Shown piece after piece: positions 13,469 through 22,097 of a stretch of 27,206 nt of DNA (position 1 is its first letter; each line of letters opens with the position of its first letter). A program made the position numbers and the translations under genes. The DNA is from a virus: positions 1 to 27,206 of the IMG/VR virus record IMGVR_UViG_3300048023_000090; one strand, written 5' to 3'. A model generated the notes under the pieces. That model was not told where the DNA came from and ran no database searches. It saw only the letters and a program-made list of their open reading frames with translations.

Positions 13469-15412
13469 TTAAGCGCCAAGTTCTTCAAACGAGATGCCAG
13501 TTCTAGTAGCGATAAACGTCAGAGTGATGAAGTTGATAGACTTAGCAGGTTTGATGTAAATATCCGCTCTAAATTCATTAGAGTCGATAACCTGAGGCGT
13601 GTTGTTTGATTCGTCACAAACTACACGGAAGTCGTAAATACCTCTGCGTCCCTGTACGTCACGCAAGAACGGTTCTACTAGTGCAACAAACTGTGCTCTT
13701 GTGAACGCATCGTTGAACTCAAACAACTGGAATTTTGCAGCAGTTGCAATTGCCTTCTCAAGAACGATAAACAGTCTGCGAACATTGATTCGGTTGAAAG
13801 CAGAAGGTTTGGCAAGCATAGTCTTGTCACCAAACAAAACGATGCCCGTTCCAGGCGTGCTGATTACAGGGTTTACACCCTTTTGATACAGTGAATCTCT
13901 GTCTGCCTTTCTAGGAGACCATGAGAGTTTGATAGCATTCTTGATGATACCGCGATTCAAACCAGCAGGGGAGAACCAAGGATCATCAGCGAGGTCAGTG
14001 ATTACACAACAACCAGCAACGTCACCGTTCAACGGCGCGTATGTATATCTGTCGTTGTACTTGTCGTACATATACTTCCAACCACTGTCCATGACAGCGT
14101 AAGAAGAACGTGTATAAGAACCGTGGTCAGACTGACCGAGGATGTCGGTAACTTCGTCGCCTTCATTGTTTACAACGTTGTTTCTCTGTGGAGAAATAAA
14201 TGCGAGACAGTCTTTACGAACCTCACAGACGTTATCGATAACGTAGTCACCAACAGATGTTGGGTGTGCAGACAACAGAACCAGAGAAACATCTACCAAT
14301 TCGTCGTTTGCAAAGAGATCGTAACCAGTTTGCAGGTTGCCAACACTCGGTGCATCGTCAACACCACCCGTGAGAGAAGTGCTTTGATCTGCATCGGCAA
14401 AATCCATTGTGGCATAAGTAGTACCACCTTCTGAAGAAGTTCCCCAGTTTGTACCAGTTGCGGGGTCATCCATCCACCAAACCCACTTAGAACGATTATT
14501 GATTACGTTCTTGTAGTAGTTGGTAGAGTTGACATCATCTTTTGCATCAGATGCCTTTGAGACACCAGCAAACTTCTCAAGGACAGTACCAGCAATACCA
14601 GTGATCGCACCATCTTCATCGATGATGATGATGTTCAATTCGTCATGTGACGCACCGTTGTTATTAGCCCAATCAGTAGTAGTTGGTACACTATCAAACT
14701 CATCCTTGTAAGTCCACTCTGTTGCGAGAGTAGCAGTAGCAGCAACAGCACCAGTACCGTCAACGGTTACCGTAACTGTCGGTGCAGAACCGTAACCAAA
14801 GCCTGGGTCTGTAACAGTGATCGCAGTAACATTTCCACCAGAAACGGTAGCAGTTGCAGTAGCCTGAATACCACCAGAACCAACAGCAATCTGAGTAGGA
14901 GCGGAGAGTGCTACTGTTGCAGTAGTTCTGTCACCAGCACTGTCAGCTGAATCAAGTGCAATACTTCCAACACTCAGGTTGGTGGACGAGGTGACATCAG
15001 CAATCTCAACTTTGATACTGTTTCCAAGAGTACCGGCATACTTTGCAGCCCAAGGGCCAACAGAGTTTGAACCAGCATGGTACTGTTCGTTGTAGTGATC
15101 TTCGTTCTTAATAAGAACTGCGGTTCCTGTTGACACTGAGTTCTTTGCATCAACACCAACTTCTCTTACTGTAAGAAGGTTTGATCCGTAAGACAAGAAA
15201 CTGCCAGCAGTCATGAAGTCGTAGAAAGTAGTAGTAGATGGTCTACCAAATCTTTCTACCAAATTGTTTTCCGAATCAATTCGGGTAATCTCGTGAACAG
15301 GGCCCCAAGCAAAATCCCCAACTAGACCGCCAATTGTAGTAGCGACGGCTGGGACAACGTTGGTGAGGTCTCTTTCTCGGATTAGGACGCCAGGTGATAA
15401 CTGGAAAGCCAT
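13469..15412 (-). CDS. 18: gp18, tail sheath protein
   Basis: This 647-residue protein is the contractile sheath subunit (T4 gp18 is 659 residues). The N-terminus is LSPGVLIRERDLTNVVPAVA, followed by GLVGDFAWGPVHE. The C-terminal conserved core includes KLSWSPRKADRDSLYQKGVN, FGDKTMLAKPSAFNRINVRR, FEFNDAFTRAQFV, FRADIYIKPAKSINFITLTF and RTGISFEEL. Residues about 181-232 hold an inserted Ala/Thr/Val-rich module with a GFGYGSAPTVTV motif also found in gp15. A GVDDAPSVGNLQTGYDLF segment follows in the middle. It has an AAGGAG ribosome-binding site and a perfect late promoter. Confidence 0.95.
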   Translation of the reverse strand: MAFQLSPGVLIRERDLTNVVPAVATTIGGLVGDFAWGPVHEITRIDSENNLVERFGRPSTTTFYDFMTAGSFLSYGSNLLTVREVGVDAKNSVSTGTAVLIKNEDHYNEQYHAGSNSVGPWAAKYAGTLGNSIKVEIADVTSSTNLSVGSIALDSADSAGDRTTATVALSAPTQIAVGSGGIQATATATVSGGNVTAITVTDPGFGYGSAPTVTVTVDGTGAVAATATLATEWTYKDEFDSVPTTTDWANNNGASHDELNIIIIDEDGAITGIAGTVLEKFAGVSKASDAKDDVNSTNYYKNVINNRSKWVWWMDDPATGTNWGTSSEGGTTYATMDFADADQSTSLTGGVDDAPSVGNLQTGYDLFANDELVDVSLVLLSAHPTSVGDYVIDNVCEVRKDCLAFISPQRNNVVNNEGDEVTDILGQSDHGSYTRSSYAVMDSGWKYMYDKYNDRYTYAPLNGDVAGCCVITDLADDPWFSPAGLNRGIIKNAIKLSWSPRKADRDSLYQKGVNPVISTPGTGIVLFGDKTMLAKPSAFNRINVRRLFIVLEKAIATAAKFQLFEFNDAFTRAQFVALVEPFLRDVQGRRGIYDFRVVCDESNNTPQVIDSNEFRADIYIKPAKSINFITLTFIATRTGISFEELGA

Positions 15413-15467
15413 GTTGTTCTCCTTCGTATTTTTGGTTTTATACTAAATAAATAGTGTTCCTGAGAAT

Positions 15468-15475
15468 TATTTATA
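15468..15475 (-). promoter_or_regulatory. T4-type late promoter, gp18
   Basis: The minus strand reads TATAAATA, 55 bp upstream of the gp18 ATG, overlapping the last codons of gp17 (stop at 15471). Confidence 0.88.
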
Positions 15476-17099
15476 AAAAATCTTTTCTCTCATCTGCCCA
15501 CATCCAATAGTCGCCGTCGATCACTTCTGCCTCTGGTTCAAGCCCGTTATCTAAAAATCCAAAGGGAGTTAAATCTTTTTCAATGTACCTCATCTGTGAG
15601 TCATACAACCCTTCTCTTATATCTACATCGGTCAAGTCCTTAAAAAACTGTTGAGTAGACAACCACGCAAACAAAACCATACACATGGCTAAGTCATCGT
15701 GGTATCCCTCATCAGCAGAAAATGAACCAGCCTTTTCCACAAAGGTTGATAATTCATTGATGCAGTCTGCATCCCAAACTAAAAACTTAGTTTCTTCTAC
15801 CAAACTTTTTAGTGCCAAACATCCCTGTCTCTTGACAGCTTTTGATGTTCTAACACCCAAAGTGGTTTGTTTTCCAAAACCAGGCGATACATATTGTTTG
15901 TTTTTTTCCTGCACCGTACTAAAAATGTTTTCATACTCTAATTCTTGGTGCAAGATGTCAACTACCTGTTGACCAATATCATTATTTTCGATCAATACAT
16001 ACGCATTGTTAAAATCTTTTGCCACTCTTGCAATAAAGTCTGGATACAGGAGCGGCGAAACCTTGTTGTCTCTAAACTTGCCGACAACCTTGAAAGGCAT
16101 TTCTGTAATATCAATGACAACAAAAGCTGAATAATCTCCACCGATTCCCCTCGCAGTGTCGGTTGTTATTACATAGTATTTATTTTCTTGAGGTTCTTCA
16201 TAAATGTCCAGACCGTCCTTCTTGTAAATGATCTCTTTTGATGACATCATCGCTAATGCTTTACCACTAATCAGAGTGTTTGTTGACCCCAAGAACTCAC
16301 ATAAAACTTCCTGATTATATTTTACTTCACCGAGAAGTTTGAATTGTTCTTCTGCCCACTTCTCATCACGGCCAGGAATCTCCGTGTAGTGGATGAACAT
16401 ATTCTTAAACCCATTAGTACCCTTCTCCGATTCATTCCAGAATTTCCAGAAGTGATTGTATCCCAATGGTGTTGATGTCAAAAGAATCTTTGTTGTCTCA
16501 CCAGCAGAAATGGTTGGGTACACAGAAGCAAAGAACTCATCCGCAATGTTATTTGGAATGATCGCCGCTTCGTCAATGTACAACCAGTTTACCGACTTAC
16601 CACGAATACCAGATGTGGTGGTTGCAGATGTGAATACCCTTGATCCATTTTCTAAATCAACGTCACCCTTGTTCCATGTCTTGACACCCTGTTGCATCCA
16701 TATGGGTAGGTTCTCATACATGATTTGATAACGAGACAATACCTCTCTGGCAGCTGCGGTCTTGTTCGCCATAATAGCAACGTTTTTATTGTCTTGGAAA
16801 ATGGTGTAGTGTAGAATACATGCAGCAGAAGTAATCGTTTTTCCCTGCTGACGACCTTCCATCAAGATCGTCTTACGATTATTCATAATAAAATCTACTT
16901 TTGTTTTTTGACAATCATATAGCTTGAAGGGTTGCAAACCCCTGTCAAGAGTTACTATCTTGCAATAGTTTTCTATAAAATATATGGGGTCATCAGAACA
17001 CCGAACAAATTCTTCCAGTTGTTCTTTGGTGAAATCGTGTTGGTATCCAACTGCTTTTAGATTTGGATTGCCGTGATATGAGGTTTCAGTCTGGTTCAT
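15471..17099 (-). CDS. 17: gp17, terminase large subunit
   Basis: This 542-residue protein is the DNA-packaging motor and nuclease (T4 gp17 is 610 residues). The ATPase domain has Walker A GRQQGKT (82-88), Walker B LYIDEA (173-178) and coupling motif TSTP (208-211). The nuclease domain has Asp314 in TTDTARGIGGDYSAF, Glu371 in LIENNDIG and the HDDLAMCMVLF motif (Asp468/Asp469). These correspond to the T4 acidic triad. It is shorter than T4 gp17 chiefly in the N-terminal region before the ATPase. It overlaps the end of gp16 by 14 bp. Confidence 0.97.
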   Translation of the reverse strand: MNQTETSYHGNPNLKAVGYQHDFTKEQLEEFVRCSDDPIYFIENYCKIVTLDRGLQPFKLYDCQKTKVDFIMNNRKTILMEGRQQGKTITSAACILHYTIFQDNKNVAIMANKTAAAREVLSRYQIMYENLPIWMQQGVKTWNKGDVDLENGSRVFTSATTTSGIRGKSVNWLYIDEAAIIPNNIADEFFASVYPTISAGETTKILLTSTPLGYNHFWKFWNESEKGTNGFKNMFIHYTEIPGRDEKWAEEQFKLLGEVKYNQEVLCEFLGSTNTLISGKALAMMSSKEIIYKKDGLDIYEEPQENKYYVITTDTARGIGGDYSAFVVIDITEMPFKVVGKFRDNKVSPLLYPDFIARVAKDFNNAYVLIENNDIGQQVVDILHQELEYENIFSTVQEKNKQYVSPGFGKQTTLGVRTSKAVKRQGCLALKSLVEETKFLVWDADCINELSTFVEKAGSFSADEGYHDDLAMCMVLFAWLSTQQFFKDLTDVDIREGLYDSQMRYIEKDLTPFGFLDNGLEPEAEVIDGDYWMWADERKDFL

Positions 17100-17523
17100 G
17101 GTCTATGACGGTCCCATCTTTTTCATCACGAATAGCTTTAAGAATATCACTTGTAGTACCGGCAAAAACAATGTTGTTCTGTGTTTCTATCTTTGGTTTA
17201 TTATCTACACCAGACTTAACATCAATCCTATGTTTCTTTTCTTGGACATCCATCATGTCTTTTGCCTGTTCACCCATTGTCTTGATGATCTGACCAGCTA
17301 CCTCATAGGCTCGAGGGTTGTCACTGTTCATCGCAACATTCAAAATACCTTCTGCGGCTTGCTCGCTGTAAGACATGGCCTTTTCCATGGCCTGTCTTGC
17401 CTTTTGGAAGTCTGCATCAACATCATTATTGTCGGTCACGGCAGGAGGATTGACCTTGGTTGTTTCAGTTGACACTGTTTGAAATGTTTTATCAAGAGCA
17501 TCGAATACTTTGTTTCTGCTCAT
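17086..17523 (-). CDS. 16: gp16, terminase small subunit
   Basis: This 145-residue protein lies directly upstream of gp17, as gp16 does in T4 (164 residues). It begins MSRNKVFDALDKTFQ and has a central helical region (DADFQKARQAMEKAMSYSEQ, AAEGILNVAMNSDNPRAYEV, AGQIIKTMGEQAKDMMDVQE), as in the coiled-coil oligomerisation part of T4 gp16. A NNIVFAGTTSDILKAIRD segment near the C-terminus is like the conserved terminase-small-subunit tail that contacts gp17. ATG 17523 is preferred to an adjacent GTG at 17526 because of the spacing to the AGGTGA ribosome-binding site. Confidence 0.92.
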   Translation of the reverse strand: MSRNKVFDALDKTFQTVSTETTKVNPPAVTDNNDVDADFQKARQAMEKAMSYSEQAAEGILNVAMNSDNPRAYEVAGQIIKTMGEQAKDMMDVQEKKHRIDVKSGVDNKPKIETQNNIVFAGTTSDILKAIRDEKDGTVIDHEPD

Positions 17524-17531
17524 CACATCAC

Positions 17532-18533
17532 CTATTCATATACTTGTTCAAATTCTTCAATGAACCTGTAAGGTTCATCCTTGTAGGGATTATCATTGTA
17601 GTCCGGTGGTTCTTCAAACGATACTGCTGGAGCAGTTATATATCCAGAACCCACATCATCAATAACAATTTTCGTAACCACTCCATCGGTGATCTCTGCG
17701 TGTGCTCGAGCATTACCATCTATAGTTATATTGGGCGGACTAGATGTATACCCGTCTCCGCCATATGTGAGAGTAATTGCGTCAACAGAACCACCACTGA
17801 TCGTGGCAGTCGCAGTCGGAAGAGTTGGGGTAATCTCAAATTGTCTCTTGATATGAGGCCCCGACATAGACTCGCTCTCGAAAACTCTTGCAATGGCTTT
17901 CTTGATGAATCCTTGATTCTCAACGACACCGTAGTAATTTAACTTCATCGTGAAGTTCAGTGACCAGATTATACTTTGTCTTGCGGCAAAGTCACCTTCG
18001 TATTCATCTTCAAATGCGATACTGTCCAGTGTGATTTTGATGTCACGTTTAATCCCCATTGATGGGAGATCATTTACCGTGACGTTGAAATCAGGATTGA
18101 AGTATGGCAGAATTTGTTCTACAATCTGCAAACCATCTTCTTGATTCTTGGAGAAGATATAAAGACCGATTTGCATATCGTATGGTGTTGATACAAAAGT
18201 TTTTCTGAATGTGTTAGCATCATCTCCAGTACCGACAGAAATGTTTTTCTGGATCGGTGACAATTTTCTGAGGGGGTCAAAGTTAAAACCAAGAATCTCA
18301 AACCCCATTCTGGGCAATGTAACTGCAACCTCACCCCTAGTACTTGTGTCTGGAACCTGTGCGATACGAGACAGAAACTTTTGTTTTGGGGAATATGCCA
18401 GCGGTACACGAATGTTTTGTGCAACCTCATCATTGGCATTTTCTCTAACAATCTGAATGTTGTTGAATATTGTACCGAAAGCAATAATTGCTTTCTTCGT
18501 ATGTTGATTGTAAAACTGTTGATTCTTAAACAT
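17532..18533 (-). CDS. 15: gp15, tail sheath stabiliser / tail terminator
   Basis: This 333-residue protein matches T4 gp15 (272 residues), which caps the tail and joins it to the neck. Shared blocks are FYNQHTKKAIIAFGTIFNNI with QIVRE (T4: FYNSSFRRYATLMGDLFSNIQIKR), IRVPLAYSPKQKFLSRI, TLPRMGFEILGFNFDPLRK, and SKNQEDGLQIVEQILPYFNP followed by a KRDIKITLDS strand. Residues about 238-310 form an extra region with two copies of a GxGYxSxP module (GGDGYTSSPPNIT and GSGYITAPAVS). This module explains the extra length relative to T4 and also occurs in gp18. The start overlaps the gp14 stop by one base (TGATG). Confidence 0.94.
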   Translation of the reverse strand: MFKNQQFYNQHTKKAIIAFGTIFNNIQIVRENANDEVAQNIRVPLAYSPKQKFLSRIAQVPDTSTRGEVAVTLPRMGFEILGFNFDPLRKLSPIQKNISVGTGDDANTFRKTFVSTPYDMQIGLYIFSKNQEDGLQIVEQILPYFNPDFNVTVNDLPSMGIKRDIKITLDSIAFEDEYEGDFAARQSIIWSLNFTMKLNYYGVVENQGFIKKAIARVFESESMSGPHIKRQFEITPTLPTATATISGGSVDAITLTYGGDGYTSSPPNITIDGNARAHAEITDGVVTKIVIDDVGSGYITAPAVSFEEPPDYNDNPYKDEPYRFIEEFEQVYE

Positions 18534-19276
18534 CAGATTTCACCAAAAGGATTTATTTCCGTGAAGTCAAGAATACCTTCTTGTTCTTGGAACAAATCTA
18601 TGTCATCGTTGTCAGTGTTAGTAAGACTTCTTTGTGCAGTGAAGTCCTCCAAGATAAGACATCCACTGTCTTCTTGCAACAACAGATCACCGTTCTCAAG
18701 TTCAAATTGGAATCTCAGTGCGTCTAGACTCAGATCATCAACGATACCATCAAGATCGTCAAGACCAGTGGCAAACGTCTCTGAAGAGTACTCAAAGAGT
18801 TCGCATTGCAATCTAAAGACGTAAATCTTTCCTAATTGATAGAAAGGATTTTGGAATTCTACATATTTAATTTCAAAAATAGAACCCGTCTTTTCAAAAT
18901 ACAATAAGTCTCCTTCTGCTGGACGAGCATCTAATTGAAAAACTCCACCAGAAGTATCTACTAGTTGTTCCCATCTTCTTTTTGACAGGATAAAGTTTGC
19001 TTGGTCTCGTATTTCAATACCAAACTTAGTAAATAAGTCACCCTCACCCTCAAAACCATCCACGTTTTCCAAATACATTTCTAAAGGATAGGCTTGAGTA
19101 AACTGAGACAGTGTATCTTCATCAAAGATAGTGTCTCGGTCTACTACAGTTCTTGGGAGATAGTAAACATCATGTCCGTATATCTTTAGGCTTTCAATAA
19201 CTAAGTCTTCGACCAATGTTTGTTCATTGGTCGTGCCCATTGTGTTACCGGACTGAAAATAAAAGTTAGTGGGCAT
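18533..19276 (-). CDS. 14: gp14, neck protein
   Basis: This 247-residue protein is assigned as gp14 (T4: 256 residues), the head-completion/neck protein that caps the portal with gp13. The N-terminus is NFYFQSGNTMGTTNEQTLVE. EDLVIESLKIYGHDVYYLPR then RTVVDRDTIFDEDTLSQF is the highly conserved gp14 block. FGIEIRDQANFILSKRRWEQ and RPAEGDLLYF also fit. The C-terminal 70 residues are acidic (LLLQEDSGCLILEDF). It lies between gp13 and gp15 as in T4. Confidence 0.95.
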   Translation of the reverse strand: MPTNFYFQSGNTMGTTNEQTLVEDLVIESLKIYGHDVYYLPRTVVDRDTIFDEDTLSQFTQAYPLEMYLENVDGFEGEGDLFTKFGIEIRDQANFILSKRRWEQLVDTSGGVFQLDARPAEGDLLYFEKTGSIFEIKYVEFQNPFYQLGKIYVFRLQCELFEYSSETFATGLDDLDGIVDDLSLDALRFQFELENGDLLLQEDSGCLILEDFTAQRSLTNTDNDDIDLFQEQEGILDFTEINPFGEI

Positions 19277-19279
19277 AAC

Positions 19280-20239
19280 TTACCCCACCATAAGTGTCGG
19301 CGGTAGTTCGTATTTGAGTTGCATTTCTTCTTCTATCTGTGCAATCTCTTGGACCGCTTCTTGATAGATCGTTTCACCATTCAAAGTCACACCGCCAGGC
19401 ATTTGAATCCCTTGAAACTTTTTCATGTTCTCTCCCCACTGTCTTTTGATCTGAGCAGTGGCATATCTTTTGAGGAACATGTCATCATATACTTCAGTAT
19501 ATTCGTTGGGGTCTAGAATTGCATAAGCCTCAGCAACAATGTAATCTCCGATATCATACGTCTCTGACAGATCAGCATCAATATGGAGTTTATTTGTTTT
19601 GCGATTCCACCTGATCGCCCTTTCATTTCTAAACAATTGTTCAAGGGTTGACATGTGAGTTTTGGTCATCGCATAGTATGTGACATCAGCAGACAACAAA
19701 TTGTACAGATCGTTCAGTGCAAACTGATAGTCAACATCAAACAGACCGTCTGATTTTCCTCCCATTATTTGGCCAAACTTAAACAACCTAACAATGTTTA
19801 GAATGTTATTACTAACGGTGACATATCCATTTTCAATGTCACCTTTCGTATAGGGATCAGAAGAAAGTGTTGCCGTATAGTCAGTATTGCTACCAGTAAT
19901 GGTCTCACTGGCAGCAAAAGTTCCTTTACTTTTTTCTACGGATATGTCGTTTCCGTCCAATGATACTACATTGGCAGTGGCACCAGAGGTATTTCCAGTA
20001 ATGATCTCACCGACCTCAAAGTTGCTTGCTAGAGATGCTTGAAGGTTCACAGTGGAACCTGTCAGCTTATGTTTAACGTATGTTCTCTCTGTTCCATCAA
20101 AATGATACTCTTGCCAAAACTGCAACGCATCATCTACTCTGTCCGAGATTTGATCTTCGTCAACATTTATCTCAATTACAGGAAACCCTAGTCGCCTGAG
20201 GCAGTAATCGATGAGTTCTTGTCTACTAGACAAAGCCAT
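19280..20239 (-). CDS. 13: gp13, neck protein
   Basis: This 319-residue protein is assigned as gp13 (T4: 309 residues), a neck protein that binds the portal. Conserved blocks are LIDYCLRRLGFPVIEINVDE, DDALQFWQEYHFDGTERTYV, VSNNILNIVRLFKFG, DVDYQFALNDLYNLL, and YIVAEAYAILDPNEYTEVYD with DMFLKRYATAQIKRQWGENM. Between residues about 58 and 128 lies an insert made of two similar halves: FEVGEIITGNTSGATANV and GTFAASETITGSNTDYTA. T4 gp13 has no such repeat, so this is a lineage-specific surface addition. AGGAG ribosome-binding site. Confidence 0.95.
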   Translation of the reverse strand: MALSSRQELIDYCLRRLGFPVIEINVDEDQISDRVDDALQFWQEYHFDGTERTYVKHKLTGSTVNLQASLASNFEVGEIITGNTSGATANVVSLDGNDISVEKSKGTFAASETITGSNTDYTATLSSDPYTKGDIENGYVTVSNNILNIVRLFKFGQIMGGKSDGLFDVDYQFALNDLYNLLSADVTYYAMTKTHMSTLEQLFRNERAIRWNRKTNKLHIDADLSETYDIGDYIVAEAYAILDPNEYTEVYDDMFLKRYATAQIKRQWGENMKKFQGIQMPGGVTLNGETIYQEAVQEIAQIEEEMQLKYELPPTLMVG

Positions 20240-20254
20240 CGGTGTCTCCTAATA

Positions 20255-21214
20255 TTATGATTGATCGTATGCGTATAACAGTGCCTTCAGCGCAGTGATC
20301 TCTTGTTGCACAAATGCAGTAGTAGCAATTTGTGTAGTACTAGTACCAGTTGAAGCAGTAGGTGCAGTCGGCGATCCCGTCAATGCGGGTCCAGCAAGTG
20401 CAGCCTTTGCATCAAGTTGGGTTTGGATTGAACTTGAAACACCATCAACATAGTTGAGTTCAGTTACAGAAGCGGTCAAAGATGTCAAAGTGGTTGCTTC
20501 GGAAGCAACACCAGTTAGAGCACCAATAAAGGTTGCCGCGACAAATGTTTCTGAACCAACAGTCCAACGATCATTTGACTCATCCCATATCAGAGTTTTG
20601 TTGGAATCGTCACCACGTTCAATTTCAATACCAGCATTTTCTGAAGCAGAACCAGTTGCGTTTGAATTTAGAACAATTTGGTTGTCAGCAAGACTAATAG
20701 TCTCCGTGTTGACCGTTGTGGTTGTACCAGACACGGTAAGATTACCACTCACCGTCATGTCGTTAAATGTTACGTTAGAGGTTGTGTCAACAGTCTGCCC
20801 AATACTAACTTGACCACTTGAAACCGTTACACCAGTACCAGCACTGATAGCGGCCTGTGCTCTGGCAGTAGTAAAGTATTGATTACTAGAACCTTCCGAG
20901 AGATTGTCGGTATCAAATGCACCGAGATTGACTGCAATATCGTCTGCGTTTACGGTAATACCCGTACCACCACCGATATTTACTGTGACAGAACCACCGT
21001 CTCCGCCTCCGGTTAAACCCGCCCCAGCGGTAACACCTGTAATGTCACCTGCTTGTAGATCAGCGTGTAACGCAAGACGATAACCCCCAGCGGTAGAACC
21101 ATCATGGACTCGCAGGGTGTTGTTGGTAGTATCATAAGATACCTCACCCTCCGCTCCAGTGAAGTTGCCGTTTTGGGTGGACGTTCCTCTTCTAAATTGT
21201 ACCTGTGTTGGCAT
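20255..21214 (-). CDS. Fibre-like virion protein with VQFRRGT N-terminal module
   Basis: This 319-residue, Gly/Thr/Ser/Ala-rich protein begins MPTQVQFRRGTSTQNGNFTG, then AEGEVSYDTTNNTLRVHDGS. This N-terminal module is widespread in phage fibre and receptor-binding proteins and likely anchors the protein to the virion. The middle has TGGGDGGSVTVNIGGGTGIT and DTDNLSEGSSNQYFTTARAQ, typical fibre repeats, then a TVSGNLTVSGTTTTVNTETI block. ELNYVDGVSSSIQTQLDAK and the TTAFVQQEI segment near the end are characteristic of tail fibres. The C-terminal helix suggests trimerisation. It shares sequence blocks with the protein at 22133-23527. A candidate late octamer lies at 21375-21382 inside the upstream gene. 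Confidence 0.88.
   Translation of the reverse strand: MPTQVQFRRGTSTQNGNFTGAEGEVSYDTTNNTLRVHDGSTAGGYRLALHADLQAGDITGVTAGAGLTGGGDGGSVTVNIGGGTGITVNADDIAVNLGAFDTDNLSEGSSNQYFTTARAQAAISAGTGVTVSSGQVSIGQTVDTTSNVTFNDMTVSGNLTVSGTTTTVNTETISLADNQIVLNSNATGSASENAGIEIERGDDSNKTLIWDESNDRWTVGSETFVAATFIGALTGVASEATTLTSLTASVTELNYVDGVSSSIQTQLDAKAALAGPALTGSPTAPTASTGTSTTQIATTAFVQQEITALKALLYAYDQS
20842..20866. repeat. 25-bp direct repeat, copy 1 (fibre genes)
   Basis: The segment encoding the (T/S)ARAQAAIS region of the 20255-21214 gene is identical over 25 bases to 22918-22942 in the 22133-23527 gene. The identity covers codons that could vary silently, so it looks like a recent exchange or duplication rather than protein-level convergence alone. 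Confidence 0.85.
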
Positions 21215-21234
21215 AGTAGTTTCCTATAATATCT

Positions 21235-21459
21235 CTAGTACGATCCACCGTCTATAGCATCAACCTGTGAACCAGGCACTGTTGCAGACGTACTTAAATT
21301 GTCCAAATCTGACCTTAGTTGTTCGATTCCACCCTGAGTTGCCCCATCGTGGATAACCAAACACTTCTTTGTCGTATTTATAGTCAGTTCCCCAGACGCT
21401 CCAGTAAAGCTGGAGTGATCTGATGTAGTTCCTCTCTTAAACTGTACCTGAGTAGACAT
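21235..21459 (-). CDS. Mini virion protein: VQFKRGT module plus IDGGSY tag
   Basis: This 74-residue protein is essentially the N-terminal module alone (STQVQFKRGTTSDHSSFTGA, then SGELTINTTKKCLVIHDGAT), a short helix (QLRSDLDNLSTS) and a C-terminal AIDGGSY tag. Its first 45 residues align with the start of the fibre-like protein at 20255-21214. It ends in the tag shared with two neighbours. It has a GGAAAAAT-type ribosome-binding site. It looks like a stand-alone form of the virion-attachment domain, perhaps a spacer, decoration protein or competitor for the same site. Function unknown. Confidence 0.8.
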   Translation of the reverse strand: MSTQVQFKRGTTSDHSSFTGASGELTINTTKKCLVIHDGATQGGIEQLRSDLDNLSTSATVPGSQVDAIDGGSY

Positions 21460-21474
21460 ACGTTATTTTTCCTA

Positions 21475-21783
21475 TTAGATTGATCCAAAATCCTCTACGA
21501 CTAGTGCCGCTGTGGGTTTTGTAAGACAATCGAATGACGCAGTAATGATAACATTAAATGCATCAGTGTCGGGATTTGTTAAATCACCATAATCACCAGT
21601 TGGAAAAACTTGATTTGGGTCCGCTTTAGAAAAGTTAGCGACGGCAATAATGCTATCATTGGAATCTCTAGTGTAAAGTTTTTTATCATAAGTGTTTAAT
21701 GCAACTTCTCCTACTTCCAGATTACTGGTAGATGGAACAGAAGATTCGGTTTCACTTCTTTTGATTTTTATTACATTAGACAT
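21475..21783 (-). CDS. Small virion protein with IKIKRS N-terminal module
   Basis: This 102-residue protein begins SNVIKIKRSETESSVPSTSN, then LEVGEVALNTYDKKLYTRDS. It is another variant of the module that opens the neighbouring fibre-like proteins. The rest (DAFNVIITASFDCLTKPTAA and LVVEDFGSI) is strand-like and ends in DFGSI rather than IDGGSY. The ribosome-binding site is AGGGGAAT. Function is not known; the context in the fibre cluster suggests a virion component. Confidence 0.78.
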   Translation of the reverse strand: MSNVIKIKRSETESSVPSTSNLEVGEVALNTYDKKLYTRDSNDSIIAVANFSKADPNQVFPTGDYGDLTNPDTDAFNVIITASFDCLTKPTAALVVEDFGSI

Positions 21784-21794
21784 TCATTATTCCC

Positions 21795-22079
21795 CTAATT
21801 TGTCTCTCTTCTAATTTTGTCACCCAAACTTTCCTTTTTGCCTTTTGGAAAGTTCTCCGGTTTAACCTTTTTAGCAGTAGCAACTGCCTCTGGTTCTTCA
21901 TAAGTGGATGGTTCCTGATAATCAGACTGTTGGGGTTCCTCCGTTGGAGGTTCGGACAATGCCTGCAACCTTAAATTTGCATGATCCAACTGAGCTTTCA
22001 ACAAAAGATTTTCTTGTTGTAACTCATTTACCCTACCAGCCATCTTATTCAGATACGTTTGTACAAATTCTTCATCCAT
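21795..22079 (-). CDS. Small coiled-coil protein in the fibre cluster
   Basis: This 94-residue protein starts MDEEFVQTYLNKMAGRVNEL and continues QQENLLLKAQLDHANLRLQA, a clear coiled coil through about residue 42. A Pro/Glu/Gln-rich linker follows. The C-terminus is basic (KKVKPENFPKGKKESLGDKI). Such a layout suits an assembly adaptor or fibre chaperone. No family is recognised. GAGG ribosome-binding site. It lies directly downstream of a terminator and has no obvious promoter of its own, so it probably depends on read-through. Confidence 0.75.
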   Translation of the reverse strand: MDEEFVQTYLNKMAGRVNELQQENLLLKAQLDHANLRLQALSEPPTEEPQQSDYQEPSTYEEPEAVATAKKVKPENFPKGKKESLGDKIRRETN

Positions 22080-22097
22080 AATTTTGCCTCACTATGA

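Noticed and set aside
15446-15453. AATAAATA on the plus strand between gp18 and gp17
   Set aside because: It points into the 3' end of gp17 antisense with no plus-strand gene after it; likely chance in an AT-rich gap.
16176-16184. AATAAATA-like octamer on the minus strand inside gp17
   Set aside because: One mismatch from consensus, in the middle of a long gene with no start behind it; probably coincidental.
17460-17942. Plus-strand 160-codon frame across gp16 and gp15
   Set aside because: It overlaps two certain genes, has low-complexity content and no start signals; a shadow frame.
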